A DNA stretch of 37,765 nt from IMG/VR virus record IMGVR_UViG_3300017776_000052, positions 1-37,765 of that record; one strand, given 5' to 3'. Within the stretch, counting starts at the first letter, position 1. Every line of letters starts with the position of its first letter. This document shows positions 1 through 7,270 of this stretch, in pieces. Made by a program: the position numbers and the translations under genes. Source of the DNA: a virus. Under the pieces are notes generated by a model. It saw only the letters and a list, made by a program, of their open reading frames with translations. It was not told the origin of the DNA and made no database searches.

Positions 1-1
1 A

Positions 2-964
2 ATGGCTAATAACCTGTCACTCCCATCAGTGGAGTCCTACCGTCCAGAATTCGAAGATCGCTACGATGTCGAATTCCAACAAGTCCGCAGTCGTTCGATT
101 GGACTTTGCGATCAAGTCGCCGTCAATGGTGAGTATCGTGAATTCCCTCTCGCTAACAAGACTGATTCCATCAGCGCAATCACCGATCTTTACGGTGAGA
201 CCTCTCCAGACGTTGCTACCTTCGGGAAGCGTCGTGTCACCACCTCTCCTTACAAGTCACCCCTCATCTTTGACCGGGTTACTGAGAAGAAGTTTGGCAC
301 TGGTGAGAGTCAGATCCCTGTATCGATTGCTAACCAGAAGGCCGAAGCTGCCCGCCACATGGACAAGATCATTGTCGGTGAGGCCGGTAAGAATGGTGGT
401 CTCCTTGGTAACGCTATCGAAGTTGCCGCTAATGGCGTTGTAAGCTACCCCGCTTTCGACTCCACCTACACCATCCCTGTGAACTATGACTTCGCTGCTG
501 GCGCTGCTGGTGCTGACAAGGGCATGTCTTACGACAAGCTCATGAAGCTCCGCACTGAGCTCTCCAAGCTTGATGTCATGTCTCAGGACGGAAGCACCAA
601 CAATCCTGCACCGTTTGGATTGATCCTTAGCTCTGACCAGGTTCTCCAACTCCTCCAAGACGAGAAGATCCGTAACCGCGATCAAGCTTCTGCTAAGTTG
701 GAAGAGGTCGCATCCGGCGTGATCACTGACTGCATGGGCTTCACCATGTCCGTCGATGACACCAACCTCCCTGAAGCTGGCGGCATCAAGACCTGCGTTG
801 CCTTCCACAAAGGCTCCGTTAAGTTCGGATACAATGAAATGCCTACTCACGAGTTGGATCGTCTCCCCACCAAGAATCACAGCGTTCAGTCTGTGTTCTA
901 CTGGGATTGGGGCTTCAACCGCATTTGGGATAAGGGTGTCTGGAAAGTTCCTTGCATCGGATAA
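2..964 (+). CDS. Major capsid protein
   Basis: A 320-aa protein with the size and composition of a HK97-fold major capsid subunit of the kind found in marine podoviruses (Phage_capsid_2-like). It would form the icosahedral shell. Visible features are an N-terminal arm, a central segment rich in Ala/Gly, and a C-terminal region rich in aromatic residues (FYWDWGFNRIWDKG) as in capsid axial domains. It sits upstream of a second capsid-associated gene and of a tail tubular protein, the order seen in T7-like phages. The start ATG at position 2 falls at the window edge, so the ribosome site cannot be seen and an upstream extension cannot be excluded. The assignment rests on family resemblance and synteny. 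Confidence 0.8.
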   Translation: MANNLSLPSVESYRPEFEDRYDVEFQQVRSRSIGLCDQVAVNGEYREFPLANKTDSISAITDLYGETSPDVATFGKRRVTTSPYKSPLIFDRVTEKKFGTGESQIPVSIANQKAEAARHMDKIIVGEAGKNGGLLGNAIEVAANGVVSYPAFDSTYTIPVNYDFAAGAAGADKGMSYDKLMKLRTELSKLDVMSQDGSTNNPAPFGLILSSDQVLQLLQDEKIRNRDQASAKLEEVASGVITDCMGFTMSVDDTNLPEAGGIKTCVAFHKGSVKFGYNEMPTHELDRLPTKNHSVQSVFYWDWGFNRIWDKGVWKVPCIG

Positions 965-998
965 TCCTCAAACATTTAACAACTAATAGAATAATACA

Positions 999-1421
999 AT
1001 GCCTGTTACACAATCCAAATTACAAGCTGACTATGCCAATCACGGGAATCCTGCTGATGGCATCGAAGCTGCTGGCCGTGTTCGCTTCCTCAATGACTCC
1101 ATCACCTTCGTTGGTGATGAGGGATCTGCTGATGTGATCACACTCCTCGGCAACATTCCTGCTGGCGCTCTCATTGACCCCGCCAAAAGCTCGATCATCG
1201 GGCCCGCTAAGTCAGGTGTGACTCTTGACATCGGCAGCACTGCTAGCCCTGACGCTTATGGCAACGGAGTGAGCATCGCTTCCGCTGGAACTCGCTTCTT
1301 CGACACTGATGGCTTCGAGCTTATCAAGGTTGCTGCTGAAGCTGACCTCAAGGTCACCATTGCCGGTGGATCGCCTACCGCTGGCACTCAGCGTGTGAGC
1401 ATCGCTTACTACGTTCGATAG
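999..1421 (+). CDS. Putative capsid-associated (decoration-like) protein
   Basis: A 140-aa protein rich in Gly, Ala and Ser, with no signal peptide or membrane segment and a predicted mostly beta character. It lies 34 bp after the capsid gene, and a terminator-like hairpin follows it. Small genes in this position often encode head-decoration or head-stabilising proteins, but I do not recognise the family, so the role is inferred from position only. No Shine-Dalgarno is present; the leader is A-rich (ends aataataca before the ATG). Confidence 0.6.
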   Translation: MPVTQSKLQADYANHGNPADGIEAAGRVRFLNDSITFVGDEGSADVITLLGNIPAGALIDPAKSSIIGPAKSGVTLDIGSTASPDAYGNGVSIASAGTRFFDTDGFELIKVAAEADLKVTIAGGSPTAGTQRVSIAYYVR

Positions 1422-1443
1422 AAAATTCCTCGTTGGGATAATC

Positions 1444-1481
1444 AAGGGGGAGCGGAGGTAAGTGCTTCCGTTCCCCTTTTT
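1444..1481 (+). terminator. Intrinsic terminator-like hairpin after the capsid genes
   Basis: Inverted arms AAGGGGGAGCGGAGG and CTTCCGTTCCCCTT pair around a TAAGTG loop, with G-T wobbles and one bulged G, and run into a tract of five T. It lies between the two capsid genes and the tail genes. T7 has its main late terminator in the equivalent place, so this could keep capsid expression higher than tail expression. Folding was judged by eye. Confidence 0.6.
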
Positions 1482-1493
1482 ACTTAAAGACAT

Positions 1494-2207
1494 ATGCAGA
1501 CAAGAACTCAAATCGCAAACAACGCCCTTTCATACCTTTCGGCGGGATCAATCGTTAATCTGAACGACGATGATGCCAAAGCCAGAGCTATCAATGGGAT
1601 CTTCGATCAGGCGGCGAAAGAGGTTATTAGGACCCATCGTTGGTCTTGCTGCATTGGACGCGCACAACTCAGCCAGGTTTCTGGTGATCCGCTCCAAAAT
1701 GGTAACTTCGGTTACGCTCACGCCTATCAGCTTCCTACTGACTGTCTCCGCATCCTCGACATCAACGGTGAGCCGTGGAGCGAGAAGGCTGAATTCTTTG
1801 ATCTCAATGGTCGCCAATTACTCGCTGATGTCGGTGAGGTTTACCTGCGCTACGTTCGCTGGGAGGATGATGTTTCGCAGTGGGATACCCTGCTTGCTGA
1901 TGTGGTCTCGGTGAAGATCGCCATGAAGGTGGCTAGGCAGATCACCACAGACGGCATCTCTGCCGAAGACTTAGAGAGACTCTACCGCAGAAGGCTTGAG
2001 GACGCTCGCACTGTTGACGCCATGGAGGTGGGCAGTGGAGAGAACAGCCCTATTGAGCGCCTACTCTCAAGATCCCCACTGACCAAGGTGGGTTGGAATA
2101 GCTCAGACAGATTTAGACGAGGACAGTATGCTAGCCTTAATACTTGCACCTCAATCCCAGTCCCCGATGTTCTCGAGGGATGGTCTCAAGGCTCTGACGA
2201 ATGGTAA
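1494..2207 (+). CDS. Tail tubular protein A (T7 gp11-like adaptor)
   Basis: A 237-aa protein with the pattern of the T7 gp11 family: an N-terminal helix pair starting TRTQIANNALSYL, a short conserved patch around THRWSCC, the hydrophobic YQLPTDCLRI segment and a YLRYVRWEDD strand followed by two long helices. The family forms a dodecameric ring joining the portal to the tail nozzle. In T7 the next gene is the nozzle, but here three appendage genes intervene. No strong Shine-Dalgarno precedes the ATG. Confidence is high from sequence pattern plus synteny. Confidence 0.85.
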   Translation: MQTRTQIANNALSYLSAGSIVNLNDDDAKARAINGIFDQAAKEVIRTHRWSCCIGRAQLSQVSGDPLQNGNFGYAHAYQLPTDCLRILDINGEPWSEKAEFFDLNGRQLLADVGEVYLRYVRWEDDVSQWDTLLADVVSVKIAMKVARQITTDGISAEDLERLYRRRLEDARTVDAMEVGSGENSPIERLLSRSPLTKVGWNSSDRFRRGQYASLNTCTSIPVPDVLEGWSQGSDEW

Positions 2208-2208
2208 T

Positions 2209-4938
2209 ATGAAAATCCACAAAGTTCTCGCACTCCCGCCCTCCCTTGAGGATGACGCTATCTACTTCGTAAAGAACGGTACAGGCGCTGATCTCTACAT
2301 CGTATCTAACGAGGGGGTAGCCACGAAGGTCTCTAGCGGTGTAGACTACGGTCTAACGCTTGGAGAGAGCACCACCACCGCATATCAGGGAGATCGAGGC
2401 AAATACGCCTACGATCACGCTCAGAGCCCTCACGTTGAGACTAAGACTGATATTGGATTGGGTCATGTAAACAACACCAGCGACCTCGACAAGCCAATCT
2501 CGGACGATACACAGGCCGCTCTTGACACCAAGGCTGAGCCCATCACTGTGGCTGAAGTTGCACCTGCATCCCCGGATGAGGGTGATATGTGGTTTGATAC
2601 TGTCATTGGTCAGCTCTACACCTACTATACCGATGGAGACTCCGGTCAGTGGGTAAGCGTCAACAGTAGCGCATTCAACTCAACACTCACAACAGATCAG
2701 GCTGAGGTCTTGTCTCACCTGTCCTATGATGCTGTCAACGAGAAGCTTATTGCTGATCGTGCCATTGAGACCACGCTAAACTCCTTATTCTTGGGGGAGC
2801 AGCATAAGATGTCATCTGGTGCGGAGAACATCTTCTTCACTAACCTTGGCAGCAATACCAACTTCTACCCTATGTGGGGTGGCTTGAAGGATCAGAGTGT
2901 CACAGCTAATCAGGGCGTGGATGGATACATTCCCCCCAGTGGCCGTGTTTACACCGACATGTTCAGCACCACGCTGGGCGGCAACCCTGTTCCTGCATCC
3001 TCTATTGGGTATAGTGGGGATAACTTCTTCGCGGTATCCATTGCTGGTCTCGGCATCACCACAGTGGCAGCAGAGGAGGTAAACCTTGATGCGGTCAAGC
3101 TGGAGTATCGACTATCTGTTGCTGGTCGCCCTGTTTACAAGCAGATTCTCCCTCAGACTGGAACCCTTACCGCTGGCAGCACCGTTGAGTGGTTCTTCGA
3201 TCACCCTGTTGAGATTCACGCGGGCACTACCATCTTCGCGGAGATCCGCAAGGTGAGCCGGGCTGATGATTCAGATATGGGAGTGTTCCAGGTTCGCGTG
3301 GGTGATACCAATGACCCCACCACGGGCATCCCTAGATATCAGGCAATCGTCCACAATAGACTTTTCGAGGACAAGGATCTTGAGTTAATTAGCCCTTATC
3401 AGAAGTATCAAGCAATGGACTTCGGAGTTGACACCACTGGCTCCTCGGTATTCCTGCGCGATCTCTCGCTAGGATCGGAGAGTGCTCTGGTTGCTTATGG
3501 CATCAATACTATCGAGGCTGTAGCTAACGGTGATCGTATTAAGATTAAACTCAAAGACGGTCAGAAGATTCTTGTGGAGAGTCTGCCGGTAACGGGGGCG
3601 ACGATTGACGGTAACCCTGTAAACTCGGTATTAAACCAAGCGGTCACTGAGTTAAACAACCTCTTCACCAATGGGTATAGCTTCTCGTCTCAGGGTAATC
3701 CTGTCACGGGATTTGCCCTTGCTGGCAATAACCTCACTCTCACGCTTCAGGATTCCACATCTTACGTTGTAGATGTCACATCTCTGGGTGTGGACGAGAA
3801 TAAGTTCGTTCAAAGCGGATCTCTATCAGGTAGTGACCTAGAGCTAACCATGAGCGACTCGTCCACTGTAACGATTGACGCCACCAACATGGTCAACGGA
3901 TCGCAGCTACTAGCTCCCAATGTGAGCAATCAATCCTTCGATATCACAGAGGGCGAGTCTCTCAATGCACAAATCGTCTCAACTGACTACATCGTCAATC
4001 AGTGGGCTGAGACCGATGCGCCTAGCTGGGTCTCCTTAAATCAAAGCACTGGTGTGCTGTCGGGAATAGCTCCTGCTTTCGCTGGAACATCCGCAGACAC
4101 CATCCTGATCAACTGCAAAGCAGCCAACGCCCTCGGAGGGGTGGTGACCTTTCAGGTGACACTCAACGTGCAGGAGTTGACCTACACTAATACTAAATCT
4201 CTCTTCTTTGAGGATGGTGTAAGCTCCTACCTTGGCGCTAACGCTTCTCTATTATCCGGGGTCCTAGGGCGCACGGGTAACGGTTCTGGCAGTTCGGACG
4301 CGTGGACGATCTCCCTATGGTATAAGGCATCCTCGGAGAGCGCGGGACAGACTATCTTCTACTTCGGTGACAACGACCTTCAAAACGGTGGTTATATAGA
4401 GTTGAGACAGACTAACCAAAGCGGTCAGAAGCGTCTTCGGCTGAGATACGGGTCCGACGGTAACTACCTGCAGTTCACCACACCCACCGGTAGCCTCGTC
4501 GCTGGCACTTGGCAGCACATCCTAGTAACTTACGATGGAGGTTCGACCGGCTCATCTTCCGCGTCCATGTCTAGCTACTACAGTAGATTTGGCATCCATG
4601 TTGACGGGGTGGCGCAGACTACATCAAACGCGCACAGTAACTACGGTTATACAGGCAGCGTCGATGCGGACAACTACCGCATCGGGCGCATGGCGTCGGG
4701 TAACTACCTACGTGATGCGAGAGTGAACCAGATTGCCGTTTGGGACTCCGATCAGAGCGCCAACATCTCCACGATCTACAACAGTGGAAGCACTCAGGAT
4801 CTCTCCCTGTTGTCACCCGCTCCTTCTCACTACTACGAGATTGAAAGCAGTGTCACCACAGTGCAAGATTTAATAGGTAATGCACACTTCGTTGGGTATA
4901 ACTTCTCCTCCTCGGACTTAGTAACTGATACACCTTAA
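2209..4938 (+). CDS. Tail appendage protein with Ig-like and LamG-like lectin domains
   Basis: A 909-aa modular protein. I chose ATG 2209, one base after the previous stop; an in-frame ATG at 2128 would overlap the adaptor gene by 80 bases. Near residues 85-100 it has the HVNNTSDLDKPIS motif common in phage tail fibres. Residues about 567-655 resemble a putative Ig (He_PIG) domain (PSWVSLNQSTGVLSG). Residues about 664-905 resemble a LamG/concanavalin-like jelly roll (WTISLWYKA, WQHILVTYDG), a carbohydrate-binding fold. Its likely role is host-surface recognition as part of the virion. Exact attachment is unknown. Confidence 0.75.
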   Translation: MKIHKVLALPPSLEDDAIYFVKNGTGADLYIVSNEGVATKVSSGVDYGLTLGESTTTAYQGDRGKYAYDHAQSPHVETKTDIGLGHVNNTSDLDKPISDDTQAALDTKAEPITVAEVAPASPDEGDMWFDTVIGQLYTYYTDGDSGQWVSVNSSAFNSTLTTDQAEVLSHLSYDAVNEKLIADRAIETTLNSLFLGEQHKMSSGAENIFFTNLGSNTNFYPMWGGLKDQSVTANQGVDGYIPPSGRVYTDMFSTTLGGNPVPASSIGYSGDNFFAVSIAGLGITTVAAEEVNLDAVKLEYRLSVAGRPVYKQILPQTGTLTAGSTVEWFFDHPVEIHAGTTIFAEIRKVSRADDSDMGVFQVRVGDTNDPTTGIPRYQAIVHNRLFEDKDLELISPYQKYQAMDFGVDTTGSSVFLRDLSLGSESALVAYGINTIEAVANGDRIKIKLKDGQKILVESLPVTGATIDGNPVNSVLNQAVTELNNLFTNGYSFSSQGNPVTGFALAGNNLTLTLQDSTSYVVDVTSLGVDENKFVQSGSLSGSDLELTMSDSSTVTIDATNMVNGSQLLAPNVSNQSFDITEGESLNAQIVSTDYIVNQWAETDAPSWVSLNQSTGVLSGIAPAFAGTSADTILINCKAANALGGVVTFQVTLNVQELTYTNTKSLFFEDGVSSYLGANASLLSGVLGRTGNGSGSSDAWTISLWYKASSESAGQTIFYFGDNDLQNGGYIELRQTNQSGQKRLRLRYGSDGNYLQFTTPTGSLVAGTWQHILVTYDGGSTGSSSASMSSYYSRFGIHVDGVAQTTSNAHSNYGYTGSVDADNYRIGRMASGNYLRDARVNQIAVWDSDQSANISTIYNSGSTQDLSLLSPAPSHYYEIESSVTTVQDLIGNAHFVGYNFSSSDLVTDTP

Positions 4939-4951
4939 ATAACTACAAATC

Positions 4952-6040
4952 ATGGCAATTAACTTTCCATCAGCACCCAACTCGGGGGATGTACACACAG
5001 TCGGCTCCATCATCTGGAAATACAACGGCAAAGCGTGGGACTCCCTGTATGAGCCATCTGCCCCCGCTCAGGTGGGTCTCAGCAATGTAGACAACACCAG
5101 CGACGAGGATAAGCCTGTATCAACCGCGCAACAGGCAGCACTCGACGCACTCACCAAGGATGATGTGGGGCTGGATAACGTGGATAACACCAGCGACATG
5201 AACAAGCCCGTGTCAACTGCCCAGCAAGCGGCAATCGACGCAGCGGGTGGAGGTTCCAGCTTCGACCAGGATCTCAACACCACAGACTCACCAACGTTCG
5301 CCACGCTCACCACGACGAACACCGTTGCAACGGATGTGTATGCTGTGGATGTTTCAACAACAGGCACGGTGACTGCGACCAACCTCTCTGTCACAGATGT
5401 GTATGCGGGTAACGTGGGAGCGGACAATGTTGATGTTGATGCGGATATCACCACAACCAACCTCGACGCATCAGGCACGGTGACTGCTGGCACAGTGACT
5501 GCGGACGAGGTAAGCACGGACACCTTCCAAGTCGCATCGGGTGGATACGCCTTCAAGTCAGGAGTCACCACTATCGCTTCTTTTTTCGCTGGATCTGCCA
5601 CTATTCGCGGAAATGTTCTCCCGGGCATCAATGGTATTTACGATCTAGGGGCGAGCTTTGCTCGATGGGATGATCTCTTTGTAGAGAGGGTTGACGCATC
5701 AGGCACGGTGACTGCTGGTGGCTTCGTTGGAACTCCTCAGACACTCACAGATGCCGCGACGATCACCTACGACCTTGCTGATGGCCACAACGCCAAGGTG
5801 ACGCTCACGGCGAGCAGGACGCTCTCATTGCCCTCAAACCTAGCAGAGGGAGCGTCAGGAGTGCTTACTATCACTCAGGACGGCACAGGGGGCCACGGTC
5901 TCACGCTGGCCTCTGGATGGTTCGTCTCTGCTGGTGCTCTGTCTGACATCTCAGCCCTTGGAGCTAGCGAGCAGGCCCAGATCACTTGGTATGCCTACGA
6001 GTCCAACAAAGTAAACGCCACCATTCTCCCACTACAGTAA
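4952..6040 (+). CDS. Tail fibre-like structural protein
   Basis: A 362-aa protein with two copies of the VDNTSDxxKPVSTAQQAALD tail-fibre motif (residues about 45-65 and 75-95). A repetitive Thr/Val-rich beta region follows (copies of SGTVTAGT), then a C-terminal domain with the LADGHNAKVTLTASRTL pattern typical of fibre tips that bind surface sugars. The same motif occurs once in the preceding protein, which suggests shared ancestry or co-assembly. It has no enzyme motif. The next gene starts inside its stop codon (TAATG), implying coupled translation. Confidence 0.7.
   Translation: MAINFPSAPNSGDVHTVGSIIWKYNGKAWDSLYEPSAPAQVGLSNVDNTSDEDKPVSTAQQAALDALTKDDVGLDNVDNTSDMNKPVSTAQQAAIDAAGGGSSFDQDLNTTDSPTFATLTTTNTVATDVYAVDVSTTGTVTATNLSVTDVYAGNVGADNVDVDADITTTNLDASGTVTAGTVTADEVSTDTFQVASGGYAFKSGVTTIASFFAGSATIRGNVLPGINGIYDLGASFARWDDLFVERVDASGTVTAGGFVGTPQTLTDAATITYDLADGHNAKVTLTASRTLSLPSNLAEGASGVLTITQDGTGGHGLTLASGWFVSAGALSDISALGASEQAQITWYAYESNKVNATILPLQ
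5465..5718 (+). repeat. Two 26-bp direct repeats inside the fibre gene
   Basis: The string starting GACGCATCAGGCACGGTGAC is repeated exactly over 26 bp at 5465-5490 and 5693-5718. A shorter version of its core (GGCACGGTGACTGC) occurs again near 5364. The copies encode DASGTVTAG segments. They reflect internal duplication and could allow length changes by recombination. Confidence 0.75.
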
Positions 6041-7269
6041 TGCCATTCGCCTTGCCCGGTTTCTTTCGCACGTTGGGTGCTGATCTCGACTTCTCGTCGG
6101 CCTTCCTCTACGTTGCTGCTGATGACTCAGCCGATCTAGCCAGTATCCTAGCTGGCACGTATGACTTCACCACTGTGGGCGCTATCAACGGGACTATCGT
6201 GGTAGCCACGGAAGAGGGCACATACAGCGCCGGTATCTCACTGGATGCCACAACTACCTATGATCTGTATTCGCAGGGAGTCTCGAATTCCCACAATGGG
6301 TTCATGGACACGCCTGTGGGATATGCCATCTTCCCGTCACCCTTGAGTGATGGTGAGATCGCTCAGGCTGAAGCTCACTTTGTCGCGGAGGGTGCTGCTC
6401 CAAAGAGTGCATTTGGGAGTGTTACAAACTTTACTGATGGTTGGAGAAATTGCAGAACTATTGCAACATTTCCTTTAATTGATACCTCATCTGCAGATTC
6501 ATTCTTTCGAACATGGAACTCATGTGAGAGCCTTATATCCTTCCCTGAGTTAGATTCATCATCAGTAACTTCATATCGTCAAGCATGGCAAAACTGCTCC
6601 TCCCTCACATCATTTCCCCTGCTCAACACTTCATCGGGGACGAACTTCAATAGCACATGGCGTGACTGCACCTCCCTCACATCATTCCCACTGATTAACA
6701 CTTCGTCAGGATCGAACCTTACTGCTGCATGGCAAAGCTGCACCTCCCTATCATCTTTCCCGTTGATTGATACTTCAGCAGCAACTACCCTTAACCGAAC
6801 ATGGTCCACATGCAGTTCACTCACATCCTTCCCAGCAATTAATGCTTCTCTATCAACAGACTTCTTCCAAACATGGAATGGCTGTGTCTCCCTCACATCC
6901 TTTCCGTTAATTGATGTTTCATTGGGACAAAGATTCAGCTTTACTTGGCAAAAATGTACTAACCTTACAACATTCCCTGCTGGTTTCTTTGATAGTTGGT
7001 CTCCCGCTTCTTTAATCAGCCAAGTCTTCAACCTGACATGGGACGGTTGCACCTCCCTCACCGCTCAGTCTGTGGAAAACATCCTAACATCCCTCGACAC
7101 CAGCGGAGTCTACGGAACCAACACAGGGGCAAGCGGAGGCACTCAGCTATCAGACAGCACAATCGACATCGACTACGATGGGACCACATTGTCAGGCGCG
7201 ACAACCACAGCGATCGCCAGCCTCAAGCTGAAGGACTGGGCCATCTCAATTAACTCAGTCATCCAATAA
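6040..7269 (+). CDS. Tail appendage protein with BspA-type leucine-rich repeats
   Basis: A 409-aa protein starting at ATG 6040 inside the preceding stop (TAATG); an upstream in-frame ATG at 5986 would overlap the fibre gene. Residues about 1-125 look like a virion-anchoring head region (PFALPGFFRTLGADLDFSSA). Residues about 128-345 hold around nine tandem 24-residue units of the form xFxxTWxxCxSLTSFPLIDTSS, the BspA/DUF285 type of leucine-rich repeat that usually mediates binding to surfaces or proteins. The C-terminal tail (NILTSLDTSGVYG and on) is the usual cap of such proteins. The repeat-coding DNA is clearly AT-richer than its flanks. It probably contributes to receptor binding. Confidence 0.75.
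   Translation: MPFALPGFFRTLGADLDFSSAFLYVAADDSADLASILAGTYDFTTVGAINGTIVVATEEGTYSAGISLDATTTYDLYSQGVSNSHNGFMDTPVGYAIFPSPLSDGEIAQAEAHFVAEGAAPKSAFGSVTNFTDGWRNCRTIATFPLIDTSSADSFFRTWNSCESLISFPELDSSSVTSYRQAWQNCSSLTSFPLLNTSSGTNFNSTWRDCTSLTSFPLINTSSGSNLTAAWQSCTSLSSFPLIDTSAATTLNRTWSTCSSLTSFPAINASLSTDFFQTWNGCVSLTSFPLIDVSLGQRFSFTWQKCTNLTTFPAGFFDSWSPASLISQVFNLTWDGCTSLTAQSVENILTSLDTSGVYGTNTGASGGTQLSDSTIDIDYDGTTLSGATTTAIASLKLKDWAISINSVIQ
6421..7080 (+). repeat. Tandem 72-bp-period repeats encoding leucine-rich units
   Basis: About nine units with a period near 72 bp (24 codons), diverged at DNA level but conserved in the encoded TWxxCxSLxxFP frame. The stretch 6421-6480 has 19 G+C in 60, whereas 6121-6180 in the same gene has 33 in 60, suggesting that the repeat block was acquired separately. 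Confidence 0.75.
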
Positions 7270-7270
7270 C

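Noticed and set aside
257-880. A 207-codon open frame on the minus strand within the capsid gene
   Set aside because: It lies entirely opposite a well-supported capsid gene, resembles no family I know, and fits the pattern of antisense frames left open by codon bias.
5171-5195. DnaA-box-like strings (CGTGGATAA) in the fibre gene
   Set aside because: They arise from the repeated NVDNTSD codons and lie far from the replication genes, so they are most likely coding coincidence.
5068-5631. A 187-codon minus-strand frame opposite the fibre gene
   Set aside because: Its Val/Ser/Thr repeats are the antisense reading of the fibre repeats, so it is a shadow.
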